Part shown: positions 1 through 5,695 of the stretch, one piece after another
Numbering within the stretch: the stretch's first letter is position 1
How the letters are laid out: every line of letters starts with the position of its first letter
Source: Nitrospira sp.
Lineage (GTDB): Bacteria; Nitrospirota; Nitrospiria; Nitrospirales; Nitrospiraceae
Assembly: GCA_016873525.1 (NCBI GenBank)
Contig: VGXD01000036.1
Coordinates: 1-12,100 of the forward strand
Reading direction: 5' to 3'
Length of the DNA: 12,100 bases
The notes under the pieces: generated by a model
Databases searched by the model: none
What the model saw: the letters and a program-made list of their open reading frames with translations, nothing else
What the model was told of the DNA's origin: nothing
Position numbers and translations under genes: made by a program

Positions 1-933
<933 letters not shown>

Positions 934-964
934 GGCCGGCGGAGCCTCGATCAGAGGGATACAG

Positions 965-1007
965 GAACAGGGCGGCTCCACGAGGTGGGGCCGCCCTGTT
1001 CGTTTTT
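965..1007 (+). terminator. Strong rho-independent terminator after clpX
   Basis: A near-perfect inverted repeat pairs GAACAGGGCGGC (965-976) with GCCGCCCTGTTC (990-1001). The stem continues inward through 977-981 with 985-989 (one U-G pair) to a three-base GAG loop. Five T residues follow at 1003-1007. This is a textbook intrinsic terminator that ends clpX transcription and insulates the next gene. Confidence 0.93.
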
Positions 1008-1017
1008 ACGCTTTGGC

Positions 1018-1045
1018 TTGGCAAATCGGCGTTCTTCGGTATACT
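1018..1045 (+). promoter_or_regulatory. Sigma-70-type promoter of the PilZ gene
   Basis: The -35 TTGGCA (1018-1023) and -10 TATACT (1040-1045) each match consensus at five of six positions and are separated by 16 bases. It lies directly behind the clpX terminator. The predicted transcription start, about seven bases past the -10, falls at about 1052, two bases before the ATG of the PilZ gene. The transcript is therefore probably leaderless. Confidence 0.8.
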
Positions 1046-1053
1046 AGGTAGTA

Positions 1054-1629
1054 ATGAATATGAAGAAAACAGAGCCGGGAGACCGCCTCCGCCTGCCGGT
1101 CGCGCTCACCGAGGCCCATAAGGGCAAGGTGTTGGAAGTGGACCGCGAGCAGGAGATGTTCACCCTGGTCGATTCAGACGGAGACGTGCTGGGTACCGTG
1201 CATTGGGCCACCGTCATCGAGTGGATTCAGGCCTTGAACAGGAAGGTGCACCCGGTCGAATCCCGAACCCACCGGCGGGTGTCGGTCCTGATTAGGGTTC
1301 AGTACAGAACGCCCGAGGGGGGGAAAATCGACGGCCGCGCGTCCGGCGTCAGCGGCGGCGGGCTCTTTATCGAAAGCACGGCTCCCTTTCCCGTGGGCAC
1401 CAAGATCGCGCTGTCGTTCTCGTTGCCGAATCGCCAGACGGAATGGCTGGAGGCCAAGGGCGTGGTGGCGTGGGTCTGCCCGAAAGCGGACCAGTACACC
1501 CTCTTCCCCGGCATGGGCGTCAAGTTCACGGAAATTTCAGACAAGGTCCGCAACCGGGTGGTGGAATTGATCGGGTCGCTTCAGAAGCCGGGCCTGCCTC
1601 CGAGCGGACCGTCCGCAACTGAACGATGA
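1054..1629 (+). CDS. PilZ-domain protein, probable cyclic-di-GMP effector with variant motif
   Basis: The 191-residue soluble protein has an N-terminal region of about 65 residues that I cannot assign, then a PilZ domain at about 70-175. PilZ domains bind c-di-GMP through an RxxxR arm and a [D/N]xSxxG strand motif (family knowledge). The arm is visible as RTHRR at 71-75. The second motif reads GVSGGG (98-103), so the usual Asp/Asn is Gly. The following GLFIES and the closing GMGVKFTEI strand are typical of the fold. Binding may therefore be weakened or altered; that is an inference. The start at 1054 is only nine bases past the -10 box and has no Shine-Dalgarno site; a second in-frame ATG lies at 1060. 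The gene is monocistronic, between its own promoter and a convergent neighbour. The domain call is firm; the target process (motility, polysaccharide, other) cannot be read from context. Confidence 0.9.
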   Translation: MNMKKTEPGDRLRLPVALTEAHKGKVLEVDREQEMFTLVDSDGDVLGTVHWATVIEWIQALNRKVHPVESRTHRRVSVLIRVQYRTPEGGKIDGRASGVSGGGLFIESTAPFPVGTKIALSFSLPNRQTEWLEAKGVVAWVCPKADQYTLFPGMGVKFTEISDKVRNRVVELIGSLQKPGLPPSGPSATER

Positions 1630-1660
1630 AGGCTGCGGAGTGCCGATGTCGGTTTCATCG
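1624..1660. terminator. Possible bidirectional hairpin between convergent genes
   Basis: CGATGAA (1624-1630) pairs with TTCATCG (1654-1660) around a 23-base loop that itself holds a small CCGA/TCGG hairpin (1643-1652). It sits exactly between the convergent stops of the PilZ and HEAT-repeat genes. There is no long T tract, so function as a terminator is only a suggestion. Confidence 0.3.
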
Positions 1661-1668
1661 AGCGGCGG

Positions 1669-2454
1669 TCATGGCTGCGCGTGAAGCGAGGCGAGGGCCC
1701 AGGCTGCCCAGCGGCGCACCCCCGGATCTGGATCACCGGCCGAGGCGGTTTGCAGCAGAGAGCCGACCATCCCGTTGCCGTCCCCGAGTTTTCCCAATCG
1801 GAAGGCCGCTTCACTTCTCACCCCCCCATCCACATCGTGCCGCAGCCGATCGCCGATCGCGGGGAGCGCGCGGACATCGGCCAGTTCGCCCAAGGCGGCC
1901 AGCGCGCCTTGCCGGACGAAGGCATCCTCGTCCGTGAGCGCTTCGATCAGCGCGGGAGAGGCTGAGGCCGCCTCCATGCCTCCCAGGGCCAGCGCGGCCG
2001 CCCGTCTCGTCGCCACATCAGGGTCGCGCAAGTACTGCGCCACCAGCTCCACCATGCCTTGCGTGCCGCCGAGCTTCCCCAGGGCCAGGGCGGCTGCCGC
2101 CTTCACGTCCGGAGAGGGGTCCTCCAACATTTCCACCAAGGCATCCCCCGCTTGATCCAGGGAGGCCTCTCCCATATTGCCCAGGGCCCAGACGCCGTAC
2201 CGGCGGACGGTCGAATCGGGATCGTCCAGCGCCAGGACCAAATCTGGGACGGTCTCCGGTGCCGCGAGCTTTCCCAGCGAGAGGGCGGCGGTTCGTCGTA
2301 TCTCCGGGTTCTGATCGTCGAGGAGGGAGACGAGGGTGGGCAGGACCGATTCCGGCGCGGCCGGAGGCTCGTCCCTGTAGCATCCGCCAAGCAGCAGGAG
2401 TACGGTCAACGCCGGCCAGTGAAGGAGCTGACAGGCCGGCAAGTTGCGGGTCAC
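1669..2454 (-). CDS. HEAT-repeat lipoprotein (PBS-lyase-type HEAT repeats)
   Basis: The 261-residue protein starts with a lipoprotein-type signal: a short N-region, the hydrophobic stretch ALTVLLLL, then the lipobox LGGC with Cys25 as the expected lipidated residue. The mature part is almost wholly seven degenerate helical repeats of about 31 residues (about 35-258), each with the pattern hydrophobic-L-D/E-D-x-D/N-P-x-VR-x-AA-x-AL-G-x-L/M. Such repeats make a curved protein-binding solenoid; no catalytic residues are evident. The likely role is an envelope scaffold or adaptor, anchored to a membrane and facing the periplasm. The GTG start (2454) overlaps the TGA of the upstream tatA-like gene as GTGA, which suggests translational coupling and a shared envelope task. 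The fold is clear; the specific partner is unknown. Confidence 0.88.
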   Translation of the reverse strand: MTRNLPACQLLHWPALTVLLLLGGCYRDEPPAAPESVLPTLVSLLDDQNPEIRRTAALSLGKLAAPETVPDLVLALDDPDSTVRRYGVWALGNMGEASLDQAGDALVEMLEDPSPDVKAAAALALGKLGGTQGMVELVAQYLRDPDVATRRAAALALGGMEAASASPALIEALTDEDAFVRQGALAALGELADVRALPAIGDRLRHDVDGGVRSEAAFRLGKLGDGNGMVGSLLQTASAGDPDPGVRRWAAWALASLHAQP

Positions 2455-3284
2455 GCGGTCTTGGGCGGATCGTCTTGGCCGGCCGGCATCTGTTTGGCGG
2501 CTTCGAGCGACTGTTCGAGTTCTTTTTGCGCGGCATCCACTTCGGCTCGGATCGTCCGCATTTCCGGATCGATCGCATTGCGCACATCGGCCGTGGCTTG
2601 CCGGAATGTTCGGAGGGCGTCGCCGAGGCTCTCCCCCAAGCCTTGCATGTCCTGGGCCGGGGACGGCTGGCTTGCGGTGGCCTTGGCTTTGAGCGCGGCC
2701 TGTTGGGCCTGGACCCTGGCGACGGCATCCTTGTTGACGACGGCCGAGGGCCGTTTGGGAGGCGCCTTGCCTTGGGCTGCGGCCGGCACAGGCGGATAGG
2801 CCGCGCGAGTGGTCGCGACCTGCGCCTGCCGCTCTTCCATGGTCAGCGGCTTGGCTTGGGCGGCGGCTGTTGTCGTCGGAGTCGATGGGGGTGCGCCTTG
2901 TGATTTTTTGGGCTCGTATTTTTGCGGCCCGGCTGAGGCCATGAGCGCCGCCGTCGTGCCGGGCGTCAGTTCAGGTCCAGGTTGATAGGGGGCCGTGGGA
3001 CTCGAAGCGGCTTGGGCCTGGGCGGCCTGGGGCCGTGAAACCACCTGGGCTTCTTCGATCGAAGGGGGCGGTTGTTGCTGAGCCGTGGCGGCTTGGGCGG
3101 AGTTGGGATCGGCCACGGCGGCGTTGGGGTCCAGGGGAGGCGGCGCTTCATGCACCTCTTTTTTGAACCCCTTCAGCGCCTTGCCCAGGCCCTCGCCGAT
3201 TTGCGGGAGACGGCCGGCCCCGAAGATGATCAGGACGATCACCGCGATGATGATGAGTTCGGAAAATCCAAGCGTGCCGAACAT
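2451..3284 (-). CDS. tatA: Sec-independent translocase subunit TatA/TatB-like, with very long C-terminal extension
   Basis: TatA/TatB are single-span subunits of the twin-arginine translocase that exports folded proteins. Residues 1-44 show the family signature: a short N-terminus FSEL with Glu9, one membrane helix (10-22), the FG hinge (21-22), and the amphipathic helix LPQIGEGLGKALKGFKKEV. TatA is usually 60-90 residues and TatB about 170; this protein has 277. Residues 45-210 are a low-complexity Pro/Ala/Gln linker. Residues 213-263 return to ordered helix, including GLGESLGDALRTFRQATADV, which resembles the first amphipathic helix and the helix seen in TatB. The ATG at 3284 is chosen over the upstream in-frame codon at 3359 because it has AGGAG seven bases before it, because the promoter at 3318-3346 would overlap the longer version, and because TatA begins MFG in many relatives. 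The HEAT lipoprotein is coupled downstream. No tatC is in the window. Whether it acts as TatA, TatB or both is open. Confidence 0.9.
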   Translation of the reverse strand: MFGTLGFSELIIIAVIVLIIFGAGRLPQIGEGLGKALKGFKKEVHEAPPPLDPNAAVADPNSAQAATAQQQPPPSIEEAQVVSRPQAAQAQAASSPTAPYQPGPELTPGTTAALMASAGPQKYEPKKSQGAPPSTPTTTAAAQAKPLTMEERQAQVATTRAAYPPVPAAAQGKAPPKRPSAVVNKDAVARVQAQQAALKAKATASQPSPAQDMQGLGESLGDALRTFRQATADVRNAIDPEMRTIRAEVDAAQKELEQSLEAAKQMPAGQDDPPKTA

Positions 3285-3291
3285 GTCCCTG

Positions 3292-3296
3292 CTCCT
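3292..3296 (-). promoter_or_regulatory. Ribosome binding site fixing the tatA start
   Basis: AGGAG on the minus strand ends seven bases before the ATG at 3284. It decides the start in favour of this codon over the longer in-frame reading beginning at 3359. Confidence 0.8.
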
Positions 3297-3317
3297 GTCC
3301 GCTGAGAGGCTTGGCAA

Positions 3318-3346
3318 ACTGTAGCCGCTGGGCCGAGTGGTGTCAA
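3318..3346 (-). promoter_or_regulatory. Sigma-70-type promoter of the tatA-HEAT operon
   Basis: On the minus strand a perfect -35 TTGACA (3346-3341) is followed after exactly 17 bases by TACAGT (3323-3318, four of six to consensus). The predicted transcript start near 3311 gives a leader of about 27 bases that contains the AGGAG site. It separates this operon from the peptidase remnant upstream. Confidence 0.8.
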
Positions 3347-3405
3347 GGGAGGCAAGCAATCAGCCGTCGGTTTTCGGCAGCTCAAAGCTGATCGCTGAGC
3401 GCTTC

Positions 3406-3732
3406 TTACTTCAGAATCGGGACGATTTCGGTCTGGACCGGTTGGCCGAAGACGAAGACCTCGCGGTCCGACACATAGACATCCAGCTCGCTGCGGATGC
3501 CGAAGTCGCCGGCGAGGTAAATGCCGGGCTCGATCGAGAAGCAGGTCCTCGGCAGGAGGCGGCGCCCGTCCTTCGTCTCCAGGTTGTCGATGTTGGCGCC
3601 GTTCCCGTGGACTTCTTCGCCGATGGAATGGCCGGTGCGGTGCAGGAAGCGGTCGCCGTAGCCTGCGTTGCGGATGACCGTCCGGCAGGCCTCGTCCACT
3701 TCCCACCCGCAGGGGAAGTTATAGATCCGCAC
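3406..3732 (-). pseudogene. C-terminal remnant of an M24-family (Xaa-Pro) metallopeptidase
   Basis: From about GWEVDEA to the end this reads as the last hundred residues of an M24 aminopeptidase of the Xaa-Pro dipeptidase type. It keeps HRTGHSIG (metal/catalytic His), SIEPGIY (metal Glu) and GIRSELDVYV (final metal Glu). Intact family members are about 350-450 residues and need two Asp ligands upstream of this part (family knowledge). Those are absent: upstream of about 3715 the frame continues into unrelated, repeat-rich sequence, and the only nearby start is a GTG at 3732 without a Shine-Dalgarno site. I therefore call it a 5'-truncated pseudogene rather than a short gene. The surviving codons look undamaged, so the truncation may be recent. 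The break lies at about 3715-3735, beside the first copies of the local repeats. A misassembly at this join is the main alternative. Confidence 0.8.
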
Positions 3733-3745
3733 CCATCTTGGCGAA

Positions 3746-3775
3746 TCCGGGAATTCCTGGGATTGTCCGGGAATT
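3746..3775 (+). repeat. Direct repeat TCCGGGAATT, 20-bp offset
   Basis: The ten-base word TCCGGGAATT occurs at 3746-3755 and 3766-3775, exactly 20 bases apart (about two helical turns). It lies just at the broken end of the M24 remnant. Confidence 0.5.
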
Positions 3776-3856
3776 GGCGGGACTTCAATGACTTATATCT
3801 GCAATTCACGCGGGCGCTGGCAAAATAAAGTTGGCGAACGCCACCTGAAAACTAGG

Positions 3857-3869
3857 TTACTCAAGGCCG
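3857..3869 (+). repeat. 13-bp direct repeat TTACTCAAGGCCG, copy 1
   Basis: Exact 13-base word repeated at 4327-4339, 470 bases downstream in the same orientation. It could be a target duplication or a recombination footprint bounding the inner part of the gene-free interval. Confidence 0.55.
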
Positions 3870-3972
3870 CACTTTGGCGAATGGCGAATCACCCTTCAAC
3901 CGCGTTCAAACCCGCTTCTATCCTGCAATAAAGGCTTCTTGGTGGGGCATCATTCTAGGCCACTTTGGCGAA

Positions 3973-3994
3973 ATCCGACTGCAATCCGAGTGCA
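3973..3994 (+). repeat. Tandem 11-mer ATCCGACTGCA / ATCCGAGTGCA
   Basis: Two adjoining 11-base units differ at one position (C versus G). They also create a small CTGCA/TGCAG hairpin (3979-3983 with 3991-3995). A third, variant copy ATCCTACTGCA lies at 4092-4102. Confidence 0.5.
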
Positions 3995-4189
3995 GCGGTC
4001 TTTTTGGTGGGCTATGGAGATGAAGATCGCCTAGAGTGGCGCGGCGATTATGGTGGTTTGGCGAACGCGGGAAGGGGGGAAAAATCGTCAAATCCTACTG
4101 CAGCTAAAATGGTAGGGCTGGCGGCGGGCTTCCAGAAAAAAAGGGGGCTGATGCTGGGAGGGGTGCTATATATAATGAGTAGATGTCGC

Positions 4190-4201
4190 GCTCGATCGAG
4201 C
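4190..4201. repeat. Perfect 12-bp palindrome GCTCGATCGAGC
   Basis: A fully self-complementary 12-mer inside the gene-free interval. It could be a protein-binding site or a remnant of an element end; nothing adjacent decides between these. Confidence 0.4.
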
Positions 4202-4326
4202 AAAGGGGACTAGTCTAGCGAACCAGCAAAGACCTGTAAAGCAGCACGGTGCAGAAGACGCCTACGCAGATACGCAAATCCCGTGCCTTCCCCCGAAGCG
4301 CTTCTTCCAAAACTCGTTTTGAGGTC

Positions 4327-4339
4327 TTACTCAAGGCCG
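4327..4339 (+). repeat. 13-bp direct repeat TTACTCAAGGCCG, copy 2
   Basis: Second exact copy of the word at 3857-3869. The bases after it (ATTCTGAATCC) loosely resemble the sequence after copy 1, so the similarity may extend beyond the 13 exact bases. Confidence 0.55.
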
Positions 4340-4460
4340 ATTCTGAATCCGCATGGCTAAACAGGGCATTTTGAGATCGAACTCGTCCCATCCTCTGCTT
4401 CCTAATACTGAGCCGGCCGGAACATTTTCATCTGTTTCGCCTGAGGGTTTTTCACCATCC

Positions 4461-4477
4461 TGTGTCAAATTGACACA
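4461..4477. promoter_or_regulatory. Operator-like perfect palindrome TGTGTCAA-A-TTGACACA
   Basis: Two perfect eight-base arms flank a single central A, the form of a dimeric regulator site. It lies about 100 bases upstream of the gene at 4579 and about 40 bases upstream of a weak promoter candidate, the position of an activator site. No regulator gene is adjacent. The function is inferred from symmetry only. Confidence 0.4.
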
Positions 4478-4508
4478 TCTGGGAGGAATAGCGGTCAAGA
4501 GAATGGCC

Positions 4509-4537
4509 TTGCCTGATCGTGGAGGCTATGGCATAAG
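4509..4537 (+). promoter_or_regulatory. Candidate promoter for the 4579 gene
   Basis: TTGCCT (4509-4514) and CATAAG (4532-4537) each match the sigma-70 consensus at four of six positions with a 17-base spacer. The predicted start near 4544 leaves a leader of about 35 bases. It is weak on its own; position and spacing support it. Confidence 0.3.
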
Positions 4538-4578
4538 ACTGTCGGTTTGGTCCTTTTGTTCACTCGTTAGTTCGAGCC

Positions 4579-5028
4579 ATGCCCTCTCGTCCAACTCCTG
4601 ATGCTCCCCGGTATCGCATCACGCTTTTCTACGGCCCCGAATCGGTTGCCGACGCGCCGGGCCGTGTCGTCTGCGTGTTCAACGTGAAGAAGCGGAGTTG
4701 GAAAGGTGGGGTGCAGGCGGCGGTGGAAATCGAACAGGAACAGATCGTGCGGATTCGGCAGGCCATCGGCTTTGACCCTTGGCTGAAGACCGTCCTGGCC
4801 GTTGCGCCGGATGCGGAACGCTGCGACTACGAAAGCCGCGCGTCTGACCTCTTCGTCCAGGGCCTCTGTGCGCTCAAGCTCGACCTGGCAATCGAAGCCG
4901 GTGTTTCGCAGGACAACCAGACGATTCCCGCTGAGGCCTGGCTGGTCGAGGTGGACCACGCTGCGCTGCAACAAGCGGATCGGATGAAAGAACAACTCCT
5001 TGCCGAGCTGGACATCCCCACGGGATGA
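4579..5028 (+). CDS. Unrecognised soluble protein of 149 residues
   Basis: I do not recognise the family. The protein has no signal peptide or membrane segment. The sequence is a mixed alpha/beta pattern: strands RYRITLFYG and GRVVCVFNVKKRSW near the N-terminus, a helical EIEQEQIVRIRQAIGF segment (about 50-65), then LKTVLAVAPDAERCDYESRASDLFVQGLCALKL... as the core, and a Glu/Gln-rich C-terminal helix (about 128-145). Codon use looks like that of the neighbouring real genes, and the opposite-strand frames are less convincing. The ATG at 4579 lacks a clear Shine-Dalgarno site; the next in-frame ATG is too far in to be preferred. It stands alone, behind the repeat-rich interval and a possible operator, and is followed at once by an AAGTC hairpin repeat that could end its transcript. 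Confidence 0.7.
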   Translation: MPSRPTPDAPRYRITLFYGPESVADAPGRVVCVFNVKKRSWKGGVQAAVEIEQEQIVRIRQAIGFDPWLKTVLAVAPDAERCDYESRASDLFVQGLCALKLDLAIEAGVSQDNQTIPAEAWLVEVDHAALQQADRMKEQLLAELDIPTG

Positions 5029-5045
5029 GCTAGGGAGGTTGCACA

Positions 5046-5107
5046 GTCGTAAAATCAGAAAGTCTTTAAGCCCCGCATTTCGACTTGCGACTTTCAGACT
5101 TTTAGAC
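5046..5107 (+). repeat. AAGTC-type inverted repeat, possible terminator (copy 1)
   Basis: GTCGTAAAATCAGAAAGTC (5046-5064) is an imperfect complement of GACTTTCAGACTTTTAGAC (5089-5107). They can fold into a long AT-rich hairpin with a CCCCGC-containing loop. The stem words AAAGTC/GACTTT are the same as in the array at 9223-9342. It lies 18 bases past the stop of the preceding gene, where a terminator or REP-like element would be expected. Confidence 0.6.
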
Positions 5108-5126
5108 CGTTAGGCTGCTGATGGGG

Positions 5127-5155
5127 TTTGCATCCGTCGTCGAATTTGCTATAAG
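5127..5155 (+). promoter_or_regulatory. Promoter of the exported small-protein gene
   Basis: TTTGCA (5127-5132, four of six) and TATAAG (5150-5155, five of six) are separated by 17 bases. The predicted start near 5162 gives a leader of about 90 bases before the GTG at 5252. Confidence 0.55.
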
Positions 5156-5167
5156 GATTGCAGGCGA

Positions 5168-5196
5168 CTCTCCTTGCGCGCGAGTTGCGGGGAGAG
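5168..5196 (+). promoter_or_regulatory. Leader hairpin upstream of the 5252 gene
   Basis: CTCTCCTTGC (5168-5177) can pair with GCGGGGAGAG (5187-5196) around a nine-base loop (two G-U pairs). It lies within the predicted 5' leader, well upstream of the ribosome site. It may stabilise the message or regulate it; it does not match any riboswitch I know. Confidence 0.35.
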
Positions 5197-5236
5197 GGGC
5201 GATCGGCTGGTCGCAGGCGCGAACAACCGGCATCTC

Positions 5237-5243
5237 AAGGAGG
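5237..5243 (+). promoter_or_regulatory. Strong ribosome binding site fixing the GTG start at 5252
   Basis: AAGGAGG, continuing as AGG, ends eight bases before GTG at 5252. This favours that start over the longer in-frame reading from ATG 5174, whose extra residues would precede the signal peptide. Confidence 0.8.
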
Positions 5244-5251
5244 AGGAAGAC

Positions 5252-5695
5252 GTGGACACATTTCCAAAGACATCTTTAATCGGCAAGCCGGTCGGCCGCC
5301 GAGTCAGGTGGAGGCGCGCGATGGCCATGGTGCTGGTCCTGGCATTGACGCAGGTGACCGTGATGCAAACCGTGTGGGCTCAGGAGGCGGAAGCCAAGTC
5401 TCAGGCGGTGACGAACGAGGAGTCGAGCGCCACGGGCGCCGGACTCCAGGCCGGCAGTTTCGTGCTCACCCTTGTCTACACGCCGTTGAAACTGGCCTTT
5501 GCGGTGTTGGGGGGGGTGACCGGCGGTTTGACCTATGTCTTTTCCGGCGGGGACACGGATGCGGCCCTGTCGGTCTGGGGCACGAGTATGTACGGGACCT
5601 ACTTGATTACCCCGGATCATCTGAAAGGGGACAAGGCGGTCCGTTTCCTGGGTGTGCCTCCCGGCAAAGAAGGGAACGAGGCTCCTGCCAAGTAG
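5252..5695 (+). CDS. Exported small protein of unknown function
   Basis: With the GTG start the product is 147 residues. It has a classic signal peptide: a basic N-region (GRRVRWRR, residues 15-22), a hydrophobic core (about 23-39) and a VWA-Q cleavage site after residue 43. The two Arg just before the core loosely resemble a Tat signal, but the consensus after them is poor. The mature protein has an acidic/Ser-rich start and a hydrophobic, Gly-rich segment (about 66-92, including LKLAFAVLGGVTGGLTYVF) that could insert in or lie on a membrane. A Gly-Tyr-rich stretch (WGTSMYGTYLITPDHLKG) and a short charged tail follow. I do not recognise the family. The stop is followed directly by the ATG of the next gene, so it is probably co-transcribed with the C26 hydrolase. 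Confidence 0.75.
   Translation: MDTFPKTSLIGKPVGRRVRWRRAMAMVLVLALTQVTVMQTVWAQEAEAKSQAVTNEESSATGAGLQAGSFVLTLVYTPLKLAFAVLGGVTGGLTYVFSGGDTDAALSVWGTSMYGTYLITPDHLKGDKAVRFLGVPPGKEGNEAPAK

Larger units (their letters stand above)
3738..4065 (+). repeat. Five TTGGCGAA direct repeats with partly regular 91-93 bp spacing
   Basis: The exact octamer TTGGCGAA starts at 3738, 3831, 3874, 3965 and 4058, with a further TGGCGAA at 3882. Start-to-start distances are 93, 43, 91 and 93. Downstream of the later copies lie related modules: ATCC..TGCA (at about 3919, 3973-3994 and 4092-4102), each followed by TGGTGGG or TGGTAGGG (at about 3938, 4004 and 4110). This looks like a degenerate long repeat rather than chance. 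Confidence 0.6.
3733..4578. other. Gene-free, repeat-rich interval; possible decayed insertion
   Basis: About 850 bases with no ORF that has both a ribosome site and a recognisable product. The base composition is visibly more AT-rich than the flanking genes. It contains five copies of TTGGCGAA, a 13-bp direct repeat, tandem 11-mers, loosely repeated ATCC-TGCA and TGGTGGG modules, and several perfect palindromes. Translations on both strands are broken by stops. It adjoins the truncated M24 gene, so it may be the remnant of an element that removed the peptidase 5' end. No transposase motif and no clear terminal inverted repeats were found. Confidence 0.6.

Noticed and set aside
3285..3359. 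Longer start for the tatA-like gene at 3359
   Set aside because: The 25 extra residues would precede a TatA N-terminus that normally begins at the membrane helix, the promoter lies inside this stretch, and AGGAG points to 3284.
3698..3719. ACTTCCC/GGGAAGT hairpin as an element end or terminator
   Set aside because: It lies largely inside codons of the M24 remnant, is only seven pairs and lacks a T tract, so it is probably chance.
4167..4176. TATATATAAT as a -10 box
   Set aside because: The hexamer 17 bases upstream (CTGATG) matches the -35 consensus at only three of six positions, and no credible gene follows.
3965..4213. Plus-strand open frame of 82 codons covering the TTGGCGAA repeats
   Set aside because: It has no Shine-Dalgarno site, the repeats fall in different frames, and upstream in-frame stops indicate decayed or non-coding DNA; it is kept only as part of the repeat interval.
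4564..4578. GTTAGTTCGAGCC as a tRNA T-loop
   Set aside because: No matching acceptor, anticodon or D arms could be found around it.
4353..4601. Plus-strand open frame of 82 codons in the gene-free interval
   Set aside because: There is no ribosome site and no domain, the composition is unlike a gene, and it overlaps the better-supported gene at 4579.
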